From Azotobacter vinelandii CA (lineage in GTDB: Bacteria; Pseudomonadota; Gammaproteobacteria; Pseudomonadales; Pseudomonadaceae), in NCBI RefSeq assembly GCF_000380335.1, contig NC_021149.1:3586501-3650500 (forward strand): 64,000 bases of DNA. The letters are read 5' to 3'. The notes beneath the pieces are model-generated. The model saw only the letters and a list, made by a program, of their open reading frames with translations. It was not told the DNA's origin and made no database searches. A program made the position numbers and the translations under genes. Shown here in pieces: positions 8,965-18,878 of the stretch (position 1 is the stretch's first letter; the number at the start of each line of letters is the position of its first letter).

Positions 8965-9885
8965 ATGTGGTTCCGCAACCTGCTCGTCTATCGCCTCACC
9001 CAGGATGTCCCCTTCAACGCCGAAACACTGGAGGCGACGCTGGCAGCCAAACCGGCCCGCCCCTGCGCCAGCCAGGAACTGGCCACCTACGGCTTCGCCG
9101 CCCCGTTCGGCAAGGGCGAGGATGCACCCCTGGTCCATGCCAGCCAGGAGTTCCTGCTGATCGCGGCACGCAAGGAAGAACGCATCCTGCCTGGCAGCGT
9201 GGTGCGCGACGCCCTTCAGGAGAAGGTCGAGGAAATCGAGGCCGAACAAATGCGCAAGGTCTACAAGAAGGAGCGCGAGCGCATCAAGGAGGACATCGTC
9301 CAGACTTTCCTGCCGCGGGCCTTCATACGCCGCTCCAGCACTTTCGCGGCGATCATGCCCAGACAAGGGTTGATCCTGGTCGACACCGCCAGCGCCAAGA
9401 AGGCCGAGGATCTGCTCTCCACCCTGCGCGAGGCCATCGGCTCGCTGCCGGTGCGCCCGCTGGGCGTGAAGGTCGCGCCCAGCGCCACCCTCACCGGCTG
9501 GGTCAAGGCCCAGCAAGCCGCGGCGGACTTCCACCTGCTCGACGAATGCGAACTGCGCGATACCCACGAGGACGGCGGCGTGGTTCGCTGCAAGCGCCAG
9601 GACCTGACCGGCGAAGAGATCCAGTTGCACCTGAGCACCGGCAAGCAGGTCACTCAACTGGCGCTCGCCTGGCAGGACAAGCTGACCTTCGTGATCGACG
9701 ACAAGCTGGCGATCAAGCGGCTGCGTTTCGAGGACCTGTTGCAGGAACAGGCCGCCCAGGATGGCGGCGATGACGCCCTGGCCCAGATGGATGCCAGCTT
9801 CACCCTGATGATGCTGACCTTCGCCGAATACCTGCCGGCCCTGTTCGAGGCCCTGGGCGGGGAGGAAATCCCCCAGGGGCTCTGA
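8965..9885 (+). CDS. rdgC: Recombination-associated protein RdgC
   Basis: 306-residue RdgC, a ring-forming non-specific DNA-binding protein that restrains RecA activity. Family blocks are visible: [13 protein letters not shown] at the N terminus, [46 protein letters not shown] and [12 protein letters not shown] use the ATG at 8965, which gives the family N terminus MWFRNL; an in-frame ATG at 8947 would add six residues. It stands alone between the tRNA pair and the sensor kinase. Confidence 0.95.
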   Translation: MWFRNLLVYRLTQDVPFNAETLEATLAAKPARPCASQELATYGFAAPFGKGEDAPLVHASQEFLLIAARKEERILPGSVVRDALQEKVEEIEAEQMRKVYKKERERIKEDIVQTFLPRAFIRRSSTFAAIMPRQGLILVDTASAKKAEDLLSTLREAIGSLPVRPLGVKVAPSATLTGWVKAQQAAADFHLLDECELRDTHEDGGVVRCKRQDLTGEEIQLHLSTGKQVTQLALAWQDKLTFVIDDKLAIKRLRFEDLLQEQAAQDGGDDALAQMDASFTLMMLTFAEYLPALFEALGGEEIPQGL

Positions 9886-10430
9886 TCCCCGTTGGCTGGC
9901 GCCAGCCGTGCGCCGGCCCATCCACAGGGCGCCGTCAAGAACGGCCAGGAAGCCCCATCCCCACCAGGCGTCGCCCGCCCCTCGCCCCATGACATTTCCG
10001 CCCCTCTGCAGACCGATCGTCTGGAGGATCGCGAGCAATGGCGAGCACTTGCAAAGGTTATCGAACGCAGTTGACGGTCGGATCGGGAAGAGCGGCTGAA
10101 ACGCCCCCCCGGCACCGCATGCGAACAGCCATCGGACAAGGGCTCGCTCCATCGAACGCCTGAAATGAATCACAGGCGGCGCAGTCTCATGAAAGCCGCG
10201 AAAATGCCCATGTAGAAGCCTTGGCAGGCGCAAACCCAAGGGGTGCGACAGATCCCCGCAAGCGACAGCAGGTCGCTTGCTACCTTGGTCGCAAATCGCG
10301 GTTCACGGGGTATTTTGCTGCAAGACTCTCGACTCCCGGATGATTTTTCACCATTGCTGAAAACGCTCGGCAAGCCAACACTTGGTGTAGTCAAGCCGTC
10401 CAGGGAGCTACCGTTTTGTTTGGAGCCAAC
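9886..10430 (+). other. Intergenic region between rdgC and sensor kinase
   Basis: 545 bases without a convincing gene; the long minus-strand frame across it is an opposite-strand shadow of G+C-rich sequence. Right after rdgC is a 14-base perfect palindrome GGCTGGCGCCAGCC (9894-9907) that could form a terminator-like hairpin but has no T run. The last 200 bases are more A+T-rich and presumably hold the kinase promoter. Confidence 0.6.
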
Positions 10431-13400
10431 ATGTCGCTGTCCATCGGAGTGATCGCCCTGGCCGCCCTGGCCTACATGGCCACACTCTTCGCCATCGCCT
10501 TCTATGGAGACCGCCGTAGCGCGCCCTTGCCGCCACGCATGCGCGCCTGGGTCTACAGTCTCTCGCTGGCCGTCTACTGCACCAGTTGGACGTTCTTCGG
10601 CGCGGTCGGCCAGGCTACCGAACAGCTCTGGGACTTCCTGCCGATCTACCTGGGTCCGATCCTGCTGCTGCTCTTCGCCCCCTGGATGCTGCAAAAGATG
10701 GTGATGATCAGCAAACAGGAGAACATCACCTCCATCGCCGACTTCATCGCCGCGCGCTACGGCAAGTCGCAGCCACTGGCAGTGGTGGTCACCCTCATCT
10801 GCCTGGTCGGCGTGCTTCCTTATATTGCCCTGCAACTGAAGGGCATAGTGCTCGGCGTCAACCTGCTGATCGGCGCGGGTCCGGACAGCACCGGCACGCG
10901 CGCGCAGGACACCGCGATGGTGGTGACCCTCTGCCTGGCCCTGTTCACCATCCTGTTCGGCACGCGCACCCTCGACGTCACCGAACATCACCGCGGCATG
11001 ATGCTGGCCATCGCCTTCGAGTCGCTGGTCAAGCTGCTCGCCTTCCTCGCCGTGGGCGCCTATATCACCTATGGTCTGTATGACGGCTTCGACCATCTGC
11101 TCGAAGAGGCCAGGACGGCTCCACAACTGGCGGAGTTCTGGAGCAAGGACACGAACTGGCCGGCATTGCTGGTGCAGACCGGCGTGGCCATGATGGCGAT
11201 AGTCTGTCTGCCACGGCAATTCCATGTCACGGTGGTGGAGAACATCGAACCGCAGGACCTGCGTCTGGCACGCTGGGTGTTTCCACTATATCTATTCCTC
11301 GCGGCCCTGTTCGTGGTGCCGATCGCCTTGGCCGGCCAACTGCGCCTGCCGGCCGGAATCATTCCCGATACCTTCGTGATCAGCCTGCCCCTGGCCGAAC
11401 ACAGCCCCGTACTGGCACTGTTGGCCTTCATCGGCGGCGCCTCGGCCGCCACCGGCATGGTCATCGTCGCCAGCGTGGCGCTCTCCACCATGGTTTCCAA
11501 CGACATCATGCTGCCCTGGCTGCTGCGCCGGAAAAACGCCGAGCGGCCCTTCGAAGCCTTCCGCCACTGGATGCTGAGCGTACGCCGGGTCAGCATCATC
11601 GGTATCCTGCTGATGGCCTATGTCATCTATCGCCTGCTCGGTCCGACCACCAGCCTGGCGACCATCGGTCAGCTCGCCTTCGCCGCGATATCCCAACTGA
11701 CTCCTGCCATGCTCGGCGCGCTCTACTGGAAGCAGGCCAACCGTCGCGGCGTGTTCGCCGGACTCGCCGTCGGCGCGTTGCTGTGGAGCTACACCCTGGT
11801 GCTGCCGCTGATCGCCCAGCGCGTGGGCTGGCCGCTTGGCCAGTTCCCTGGCCTCGAGTGGCTGGCCAGCCGCCCGCTGGGTCTGCCGATCACCTCGATC
11901 ACCCTGGGAATGCTGATCTCGCTGGCCGGCAACTGGGCGGTCTTCGCCGCCGTGTCGATGCTCTCGCGCACCCGTGTTTCCGAGCACTGGCAGGCCAGCC
12001 GCTTCGTCGGTCAGGAAATCAATCGCCGCTCCGGCGGCCGCTCCCTGCTCGCGGTCCAGATACAGGACCTGCTTGAACTCGCCGCACGCTTCGTCGGCGA
12101 AGAGCATGCGCGCCGGCGCTTCGAACGCTTCGCCCAGCGCCAGGGCAAGGAGTTCAACCCCAACCAGGCGGCGACCAGCGAGTGGATCGATCACACCGAG
12201 CGACTGCTCGCCGGGGTACTCGGCGCCTCTTCGACCCGGGCGGTGGTCAAGGCCGCCATCGAGGGACGGGAGATGCAGGTCGAGGATGTCGTGCGCATCG
12301 TCGACGAGGCCTCCGAAGTACTGCAGTTCAACCGCGCCCTGTTGCAGGGTGCCATCGAGAACATCACCCAGGGCATCAGCGTGATCGACGGCTCTCTGCG
12401 CCTGGTGGCCTGGAACCGCCGTTACCTGGAGCTGTTCAACTACCCGGAGGGCCTGATCTACGTCGGCCGGCCGATTGCCGACCTGATCCGCTACAACGCC
12501 GAACGTGGCCTGCTCGGCCTGGGCGATGTCGAAGAACACGTCAGCAAGCGGCTGTACTGGATGCGCCTCGGCACTCCGCACACCTTCGAGCGTCTGTTCC
12601 CCAACGGCCGGGTCATCGAACTGATCGGCAATCCCATGCCCGGCGGTGGCTTCGTCACCAGCTTCACCGATATCACCGAGTTCCGTGAGGCCGAGCGCGC
12701 CCTCAAGGAGGCCAACGAAGGCCTCGAGCAGCGAGTGATCGAGCGGACCCGGGAACTTTCCAAGCTGAACCAGGCGCTGGTCGAGGCCAAGGCCCACGCC
12801 GAATCGGCCAACCAGTCGAAAACCCGCTTCCTCGCCGCGGTCAGCCATGACCTGATGCAGCCGCTCAATGCCGCGCGCCTGTTCGCCGCGTCCCTTGCCC
12901 ATCAGGAACCGCCCTTGCCGCCGGAGGCGCAGAGACTGGTGCAGCATCTGGACTGCTCGTTGCGCTCGGCCGAGGACCTGATCACCGATCTGCTGGATAT
13001 CTCTCGCCTGGAAAGCGGCCGCATCACGCCGGAGCGCACCAATTTCCCGATCGCCGATCTGTTCGACACCCTCGGCGCCGAGTTCAAGGCCTTGGCCCGG
13101 GAACAGGGCATCGACTTCCACCTGCGCAGCAGCAAACTGCGCATCAACAGCGACATGAAACTGTTGCGCCGGGTACTGCAGAACTTCCTCACCAACGCCT
13201 TCCGCTATGCCAAGGGCCATGTGCTGCTGGGTGTGCGCCGCCAGGGCGATCAACTGCGCCTGGAGGTCTGGGACCGTGGCCCGGGCATTCCGGAAGACAA
13301 GCGCCAGGAGATCTTCGAGGAATTCAAGCGCCTGGACAGCCACCAGACCCGTGCGGAAAAGGGGCTCGGCCTCGGCCTGGCGATCGCCGACGGTCTCTGC

Positions 13401-13916
13401 CGCGTGCTGAACCACCGCCTGGAGGTACGCTCCTGGCTCGGCAAGGGCAGCGTCTTCAGCGTCACCGTCCCGCTGGCCCGCACCGTCGCGCCGGTCGTCA
13501 GTGCCAAGTCCGACGGTACGCAGCCGCTCAACACCCATGCGCTGACCGGTGCCCAGGTGCTCTGCGTGGACAACGAGGACAGCATCCTCACGGCCATGCA
13601 CAGCCTGCTCTCACGCTGGGGTTGCCAGGTATGGACGGCACGTAACCGCCTGGAATGCGAACAACTGCTGGAAGGCGAACTGCGTCCGCAGGTGGCGCTG
13701 GTGGATTATCACCTCGATCAGGGCGAAACCGGCACCGACCTGATGGCCTGGCTGCGCACCCGCCTCGGCAAGCCTTTGCCGGGCGTGGTCATCAGCGCCG
13801 ATGCACGTCCCGAAACCGTGGCCAAGATCCACGCCACCGGCCTCGACTATCTGGGCAAACCGGTCAAGCCGGCAGCCCTGCGCGCCCTGCTCAACCGCCA
13901 TCTGGCCCTACGCTGA
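10431..13916 (+). CDS. SSS-domain hybrid sensor histidine kinase
   Basis: 1161-residue hybrid kinase. Order: a multi-spanning sodium/solute symporter (SSS) domain over roughly residues 1-490, a linker, a PAS-like domain near 640-750 (GAIENITQGISVIDGSLRLVAWN), a coiled-coil linker, HisKA with the phosphoacceptor His806 in AAVSHDLMQPLNAARL, a HATPase domain (NFLTNAFRYA, DRGPGIPED, GLGLGLAI), and a C-terminal receiver domain with Asp1092 in VALVDYHLD. ATG 10431 has GGAG at the right spacing; a TTG at 10416 lacks a site. Architecture resembles CbrA/PA3271-type kinases; the ligand and cognate regulator are unknown. Confidence 0.92.
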   Translation: MSLSIGVIALAALAYMATLFAIAFYGDRRSAPLPPRMRAWVYSLSLAVYCTSWTFFGAVGQATEQLWDFLPIYLGPILLLLFAPWMLQKMVMISKQENITSIADFIAARYGKSQPLAVVVTLICLVGVLPYIALQLKGIVLGVNLLIGAGPDSTGTRAQDTAMVVTLCLALFTILFGTRTLDVTEHHRGMMLAIAFESLVKLLAFLAVGAYITYGLYDGFDHLLEEARTAPQLAEFWSKDTNWPALLVQTGVAMMAIVCLPRQFHVTVVENIEPQDLRLARWVFPLYLFLAALFVVPIALAGQLRLPAGIIPDTFVISLPLAEHSPVLALLAFIGGASAATGMVIVASVALSTMVSNDIMLPWLLRRKNAERPFEAFRHWMLSVRRVSIIGILLMAYVIYRLLGPTTSLATIGQLAFAAISQLTPAMLGALYWKQANRRGVFAGLAVGALLWSYTLVLPLIAQRVGWPLGQFPGLEWLASRPLGLPITSITLGMLISLAGNWAVFAAVSMLSRTRVSEHWQASRFVGQEINRRSGGRSLLAVQIQDLLELAARFVGEEHARRRFERFAQRQGKEFNPNQAATSEWIDHTERLLAGVLGASSTRAVVKAAIEGREMQVEDVVRIVDEASEVLQFNRALLQGAIENITQGISVIDGSLRLVAWNRRYLELFNYPEGLIYVGRPIADLIRYNAERGLLGLGDVEEHVSKRLYWMRLGTPHTFERLFPNGRVIELIGNPMPGGGFVTSFTDITEFREAERALKEANEGLEQRVIERTRELSKLNQALVEAKAHAESANQSKTRFLAAVSHDLMQPLNAARLFAASLAHQEPPLPPEAQRLVQHLDCSLRSAEDLITDLLDISRLESGRITPERTNFPIADLFDTLGAEFKALAREQGIDFHLRSSKLRINSDMKLLRRVLQNFLTNAFRYAKGHVLLGVRRQGDQLRLEVWDRGPGIPEDKRQEIFEEFKRLDSHQTRAEKGLGLGLAIADGLCRVLNHRLEVRSWLGKGSVFSVTVPLARTVAPVVSAKSDGTQPLNTHALTGAQVLCVDNEDSILTAMHSLLSRWGCQVWTARNRLECEQLLEGELRPQVALVDYHLDQGETGTDLMAWLRTRLGKPLPGVVISADARPETVAKIHATGLDYLGKPVKPAALRALLNRHLALR

Positions 13917-13995
13917 TTCGGCTGCGGGCGCTCCGCCCGCAGCTGCATTTCGAAGCGCAGGAACGTCCAGCCCCCCTCCCTTCCGTGGTATCGCC

Positions 13996-15255
13996 ATGCC
14001 GAGCAATCCCGAGCTTCTTCTCGATCTGACCATCGCCCTGGGCATCGGCCTGCTGATCGGCACCGAACGCGGCTGGAGCGCGCGCGAAACCGATGATGCA
14101 CGCCTGGTCGCCGGTATCCGCACCTTCGGACTGAGCGGACTACTCGGTGGCCTGTCGGCGCTGCTCGGCCAGCAGTTGGGCCTGGCGGCCTGGATCGCCC
14201 TGCTGCTGGTATTCGGACTGCTGGTAGTGGCCGGCTATCTCGGCGACCTGCGCAACACCGGCGATCAGGGCATGACCAGCGAGATCGCCATGCTGCTGAC
14301 CTTCCTGCTCGGCAGTCTGGCATTGATCGCGGATCACCAGGCGCTGGCCGCTGCCGGCGCAGTGGTGGTGGCCCTGCTGCTAAGCCTCAAGGAAGCCTTG
14401 CACGCCGCGCTGCGCCGACTGACGGCGCAGGAGCTCTCCGGCATGCTGAAGCTGCTGTTCATTTCCGTGGTATTGCTGCCGGTACTGCCGAACCGGGGCT
14501 ATGGTCCCTGGGAGGCATTCAATCCCTACGAGACCTGGTGGATGGTGGTACTGATAGCAGCCATCGGCTTTGCCGCCTATATGGCCATACGCCTGGTCGG
14601 CACTCGCCATGGGTTGCTGCTGACAGCCCTGCTCGGCGGGATAGTGTCCTCCACCGCGATGACCCTTACCCTGTCCCGTCTGCAGCGAACGCTACGAATG
14701 CACCGTCTGCTCGCCTGCGCTCTCCTGGCCACCTCGGCGCTGATGTTTCCGCGGGTGTTGCTGGAGGTCGGGCTGATCAACCCCGGCTTGCTGGCCAGTC
14801 TGCTCTGGCCGATGGGTGTCGCCACCCTGGTCTACGCCGGAGGCGCTCTCCTCCATTATCGCGGCTCCGGGCAGGAGCCAGCCGCCGAGAGCGAACCGCC
14901 GCTGCAGAACCCCTTCGAACTGGGCCCGGCGCTGCGCTTTGCCGCCCTGCTGGTACTGATCCTCTTCCTGGTGGAGGCTGGCCGCCACTGGCTGGGCGAT
15001 ACCGGGGTCTATCTCGTGGCGCTTCTGGCCGGAATGACGGACGTCGATGCGATCACCCTGTCACTGGCGCGCAATGCACTGGGCGAGTTGGATAGCGAGG
15101 TGGCAGTGCGAGGCATCTTTCTCGCCGCCATGAGCAACAGCCTGGTCAAGGGTGGGCTGATCGCCGTGATCGGCGGGAGCCGCCTGGCCCTGCTCAGCCT
15201 GCCAGTAATGGCCAGCGGCCTGCTTGCCGGGCTGGCAACGCTCTGGCTTCGCTGA
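13996..15255 (+). CDS. MgtC/SapB-like and DUF4010 integral membrane protein
   Basis: 419 residues, predicted to span the membrane many times. The N-terminal third has the MgtC/SapB signature (LLDLTIALGIGLLIGTERGW, VAGIRTFGLSGLLGGL); the rest matches the DUF4010 type with LLGGIVSSTAMTLTLSRL and LLAGMTDVDAITLSLAR. The ATG at 13996 begins the family N terminus, although the open frame reaches back into the kinase gene. Only weak ribosome-site similarity is visible. The gene follows the kinase by 79 bases. Function (ion or metabolite handling) is not established. Confidence 0.85.
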   Translation: MPSNPELLLDLTIALGIGLLIGTERGWSARETDDARLVAGIRTFGLSGLLGGLSALLGQQLGLAAWIALLLVFGLLVVAGYLGDLRNTGDQGMTSEIAMLLTFLLGSLALIADHQALAAAGAVVVALLLSLKEALHAALRRLTAQELSGMLKLLFISVVLLPVLPNRGYGPWEAFNPYETWWMVVLIAAIGFAAYMAIRLVGTRHGLLLTALLGGIVSSTAMTLTLSRLQRTLRMHRLLACALLATSALMFPRVLLEVGLINPGLLASLLWPMGVATLVYAGGALLHYRGSGQEPAAESEPPLQNPFELGPALRFAALLVLILFLVEAGRHWLGDTGVYLVALLAGMTDVDAITLSLARNALGELDSEVAVRGIFLAAMSNSLVKGGLIAVIGGSRLALLSLPVMASGLLAGLATLWLR

Positions 15256-15270
15256 AACGACTGCCGATCC

Positions 15271-15702
15271 TCAGGAATGCGCGGCAAGGCAGCCGAGCAG
15301 TCGCAGCGCTTCGCCCGAGCCCTGGGCTGCCGCCTGCTCCAGCCAGTAGCGGCCCTGTTGCAGTTCCAGCGGCCCCGCCTCGCAGCAGTGGCGACCGAGT
15401 TCCAACTGAGCCTGGATATCGCCAGCCCGTGCAGCCTGACGCAACAGTTCAAGACCGAAGCGGCGATCGCGAGGGGTTCGACAGTCGCGGCAGAGCAGTT
15501 GACCAAGGCGGCTCTGCGCCGCCACCACTCCTTGGCGCGCGGCCTGCTTGAGCAGATGTCCGGCAAAACGCTTGGCGCTGTGGGTCTTGCCGATGGCAGG
15601 GCTATCCAGCAACCAGGAAGCCACCTTTACCGGCAGGCGTGTCTGTGAAGTGGCAGGCAAAGAGGACTGGGTACGAATTCTCATAGCGAACAGCGGGCTC
15701 AT
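15271..15702 (-). CDS. Sel1-like repeat protein
   Basis: 143 residues (137 if the Met at 15684 is used). Two to three tandem SEL1 helical repeats are visible: HLLKQAARQGVVAAQSRLGQLL, LELLRQAARAGDIQAQLELG and YWLEQAAAQGSGEALRLLG. There is no signal peptide, so a cytoplasmic protein-protein interaction scaffold is likely. It converges on the MgtC-like gene with 15 bases between stops. No ribosome site clearly separates the two starts. Confidence 0.75.
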   Translation of the reverse strand: MSPLFAMRIRTQSSLPATSQTRLPVKVASWLLDSPAIGKTHSAKRFAGHLLKQAARQGVVAAQSRLGQLLCRDCRTPRDRRFGLELLRQAARAGDIQAQLELGRHCCEAGPLELQQGRYWLEQAAAQGSGEALRLLGCLAAHS

Positions 15703-16073
15703 TTTGAGAAGGCGCGCACTGTACTCCTTTTTCCCGAGGAGTAAAGACTTGCCAAAGTGCGACGAAGAGGTTCCACTGCCTCGACAAGGAAATCCACAGA
15801 AGCTGTGGATAACACGGTGGACAACAGTCTTCCGACCTTTCCAAGAGTCGATGATTTCTGGTCTCGGCTTGAACTGGTGTTTTTTTGGCCAGAAAAAACT
15901 TCTTGATTTTCATCTATTTAGATGCATCATGAAGCCGACGGCAAGGTAATCCGGCGCATTCTGGGACTGATCTTGCTGTCATTTTTCATCAATCAAACAC
16001 AAAACCGCGACTTGATCCCGTTCCCACGGCCTCGCCCTTGCGCGGGAACCGGGCTCGTGCAAAGGACCTCACG
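15703..16073 (+). other. Intergenic region with DnaA-box-like sites
   Basis: 370 bases between the divergent Sel1 gene and ydbH. It holds three DnaA-box-like nonamers at 15791-15824, including a perfect TTATCCACA on the minus strand (15804-15812), followed by an A+T-rich stretch (15840-15930). No gene is visible. Promoters for both flanking genes must lie here. Confidence 0.6.
15791..15824. promoter_or_regulatory. Cluster of DnaA-box-like sites in an inverted repeat
   Basis: An inverted repeat ATCCACAG-AAG-CTGTGGAT (15792-15810) contains a perfect DnaA nonamer TTATCCACA on the minus strand and a 7/9 match AAATCCACA on the plus strand. A third 7/9 match (TTGTCCACC, minus strand) lies at 15816-15824. 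DnaA binding is inference; it is not the replication origin, since dnaA, dnaN and rpmH are absent. Confidence 0.4.
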
Positions 16074-18665
16074 GTGGCGGCTCACCATCCGAAATGGCGC
16101 AACGCCAGGCGGATAGTTCTGGTCGGCGCTATCCTGATCGTCACCCTGGCCTACGGCAATCATCGCTGGCAGCAATTTCTGCATGCCCGAGGCATCGAGC
16201 AACTTTCCTGGCAGGGCCTGCGCTTCACCTCCAGCGGTCCAGTCCTGCGATATCTGAAACTGGAACAGCGGCAGGCCAGCGGCGGCCGTCTGCAAATCAT
16301 CGCAGAGCACTCGCGGCTCGACTGGCCGACGCACGATGGCCAGGGCTGGCACTTGCCACAATTGCGCATTGCTCGACTGGACGTGGCCTGGCAAGCCCCG
16401 AGCATCGGAGCAGCCCCGTCCTCGGCCGGCTCGCCCGATCCGCACAGCCTGGCCGCCCTTCCCCGACATCTGGCGATCGATACCTTCACTGCCAGGCTTC
16501 CCTGCGCCAATGGCCGCTGCCTCCTGCAAGGCTCGTTGCAGGCACAGCATGCCGGCCCCCGCCTGCTGCCGGCCAGTCTGGACCTTCGACTGCAGCACGA
16601 AGGACGGCAACTGAGCCTGGATGCAAACCTGGACGGCCGGGCCGGCTTTCAGGAACTGGTGATGCAGGCACGCATACTGCTCAACGGGCAGGCTCGCATC
16701 CGGCTATCGGGCATCTTGAGCAGCGACGACACGGAACAGACTTGGCGGGGAGAACTGGCCATGCCGGGCCTGCCCGAGGCCCCTTGGCTGCGGGACTGGC
16801 TCGGACAGTGGCTGGAACCCTGGCGAACGGATGCCAGTCCCGCCCTTCAGGCCGTAGGACTCGAAGCCGACTGGCGGCTCCAGTGGCCACGGGGTCCACT
16901 GGAGCTATCCAGATTGCGCAAGATGGCACAGGGAGAAGCCCACCTCCGCGCCAGCCTGCCCGAAGCCTGGCCGGCACCGGGGATAGGCCTGCTGAAAGGC
17001 GACCTGGACCTGAATCTGGTCGGTAGTGCAGGAAAGTGGCTACCCCGCCAGTTGCATGCCGATCTCCACCTGACTCGACCACAGGGCGCCTGGCTGGAGG
17101 GCGTCCCCGAGCCCCTGCGGCCAGAAGCACTGCAGTTGCAGATCGCCCCCCACCCCATCAATACCTCGAGCAAAGCGCCGCACCTCCCCCTGAGCCTGCG
17201 GTTGCACAGCCAAGGTCCGCTGCGGGCGCTGTTGCAAGGCGAGCTGAATATCGCCCCTCAGTTGCCCGACTGGCGCGTCGAACTGAAGGGCGGCACGCTC
17301 GAGATCGACGCACCTCGCCTGCAGTTTTCCGGCAACCGCCTGGAGCGATTGAAAGTTCGCCTGCGAATGGCCGGTCAGCTCGACCACGAACGCCTGCGAT
17401 TGGCGCTGGGTGAAGGATCGCGTTTCAGTCTCGGGCGGCTGGCACTGGCCGAGTTGCTCCTGGAAGAATTGCAGGGTCAACTGGCTGGCCTGCACCTCAC
17501 AGCCGAACCTGTCGGCGAAGGGCTGCGCGTTTCGCAACTGGGAGGCCCGCTGCACCTGCAGACAGCGAATCTGCAGCATCCCCGCCTGCATGCCCAGGGC
17601 TGGCGCTGGCAAGGTCGTCTCGATGGCGGAGACGGGCACCAGCAGCTCGGCGGCATGCTGCAGGGCGAGCGGGGACTGGGCATGAACCTGCAGCTACGGC
17701 GTAGCTCAGGCGGTGCATTGGCCATGGAAGCCCGGCTGACGGAAATCCTCCTGCAGGCCGGCAACCCGCTGGCGGCGACCTTGAGCGACTGGCCCGCACG
17801 GCTCGAGTTGGACAAGGGGCGCCTGCAAGGCAGCGCCCACCTGTACCTGAGTCCCGGTAAGCCACGGCAGGCCGAGTTGAAGCTGCAATCGCAGGGCCTC
17901 TCGGGAATCTACGAGCGCAGCGAACTGGACGGTCTGAGCGGGCGAATTCAGGCACGACTGCGCGGATCGCATCTGGAATTGCAACTGACCGAGTTGGAGG
18001 TGACACATCTCAACCCCGGTCTCCCGCTCGGCCCACTGCGTCTGCGAGGCCAGTATTCGGCAAGCCTGGCGCAGCCACTGCGCGGTCGACTCGCCTGGCA
18101 GCAGGCCGAACTCGCCCTGCTGGACGGGCGCGCCTGGCTGCCCCCGTCGAGCCGGGATCTGTCGACAGGCTCGGCAAGCCTTCCGCTTCGGCTCGAAGGG
18201 CTGCAGCTCGGTGAGCTGTTCCGCCTCTACCCGGCCGAAGGACTGGCTGGCCGAGGGACCCTGGATGGACGCCTGCCGCTACTCGTCGGACCGGCCGGCG
18301 TGCGTATCGAGCAAGGTCGACTGGACAATCGCGGCCCCGGCATACTGCAGTTCCGCTCCGAAAGAATCCGCACCTTCGCCCGCAGCAATCCAGCCATGAA
18401 ACTGGTGGCCGACGCACTGGAAAACTTCCACTTCAGCCGGCTATCGAGCGACCTCGGTTATGATGAGCAGGGCAAGCTGCGCATGGGACTGCGTCTCGAA
18501 GGGCGCAATCCCGCCTTGGAAAAAGGCCGGCCCATCCACTTCAACATCAACCTGGAAGAGGATATTCCGGCCTTGCTGACCAGCCTGCAGCTCTCCGACC
18601 GCGTCAGCGAAAGGATTCGGCAACGCGTGCAGCAGCGACTGCGAAAAAGCCCCGACGCCCCCTGA
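16074..18665 (+). CDS. ydbH: YdbH-family envelope lipid-transport protein
   Basis: 863-residue AsmA-like protein with one N-terminal membrane anchor (RRIVLVGAILIVTLAYGN) and a long beta-rich periplasmic body with many LxLxSQG-type strands. YdbH proteins are thought to bridge inner and outer membranes and move phospholipids together with YnbE. The GTG at 16074 has an AAAGGA site seven bases upstream; an in-frame TTG at 16038 lacks one. The gene heads a tight operon with ynbE and ydbL, which strongly supports the call. Confidence 0.85.
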   Translation: MAAHHPKWRNARRIVLVGAILIVTLAYGNHRWQQFLHARGIEQLSWQGLRFTSSGPVLRYLKLEQRQASGGRLQIIAEHSRLDWPTHDGQGWHLPQLRIARLDVAWQAPSIGAAPSSAGSPDPHSLAALPRHLAIDTFTARLPCANGRCLLQGSLQAQHAGPRLLPASLDLRLQHEGRQLSLDANLDGRAGFQELVMQARILLNGQARIRLSGILSSDDTEQTWRGELAMPGLPEAPWLRDWLGQWLEPWRTDASPALQAVGLEADWRLQWPRGPLELSRLRKMAQGEAHLRASLPEAWPAPGIGLLKGDLDLNLVGSAGKWLPRQLHADLHLTRPQGAWLEGVPEPLRPEALQLQIAPHPINTSSKAPHLPLSLRLHSQGPLRALLQGELNIAPQLPDWRVELKGGTLEIDAPRLQFSGNRLERLKVRLRMAGQLDHERLRLALGEGSRFSLGRLALAELLLEELQGQLAGLHLTAEPVGEGLRVSQLGGPLHLQTANLQHPRLHAQGWRWQGRLDGGDGHQQLGGMLQGERGLGMNLQLRRSSGGALAMEARLTEILLQAGNPLAATLSDWPARLELDKGRLQGSAHLYLSPGKPRQAELKLQSQGLSGIYERSELDGLSGRIQARLRGSHLELQLTELEVTHLNPGLPLGPLRLRGQYSASLAQPLRGRLAWQQAELALLDGRAWLPPSSRDLSTGSASLPLRLEGLQLGELFRLYPAEGLAGRGTLDGRLPLLVGPAGVRIEQGRLDNRGPGILQFRSERIRTFARSNPAMKLVADALENFHFSRLSSDLGYDEQGKLRMGLRLEGRNPALEKGRPIHFNINLEEDIPALLTSLQLSDRVSERIRQRVQQRLRKSPDAP

Positions 18666-18677
18666 TTGGAGAACCCC

Positions 18678-18869
18678 ATGCGCCTGCGCCATCTGTTCGC
18701 CGTCCCGCTGCTTGGCCTGCTGGCCGCTGCCTGCACGCCCACAGTGCAACTGGCCGTCCCCGACGAGCCGATCAACATCAACCTCAACGTGAAGATCCAG
18801 CACGAAGTCTATGTCAGGGTGGACGAGGCCCTGGACGATATCATCGACAAGGACAGCGGCCTGTTCTGA
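18678..18869 (+). CDS. ynbE: YnbE-like outer-membrane lipoprotein
   Basis: 63-residue lipoprotein with lipobox LAAAC and the family core TPTVQLAVPDEPININLNVKI. In E. coli, YnbE pairs with YdbH at the outer membrane. ATG 18678 has GGAG with six bases of spacing; the TTG at 18666 that opens the frame is the ribosome-site region itself. It is 12 bases after ydbH and 9 before ydbL. Confidence 0.88.
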   Translation: MRLRHLFAVPLLGLLAAACTPTVQLAVPDEPININLNVKIQHEVYVRVDEALDDIIDKDSGLF

Positions 18870-18878
18870 GGAGATCCC

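Noticed and set aside
11292-13601. 769-residue minus-strand open frame inside the sensor kinase
   Set aside because: Antisense of a gene with clear HisKA, HATPase and receiver motifs; no ribosome site or family signal of its own.
15975-15990. TTTTTCAT, the att core I recall for Tn4371-type elements
   Set aside because: It is 32 kb from the trb module with no integrase or second copy at the module's edge; an 8-base match is expected by chance.
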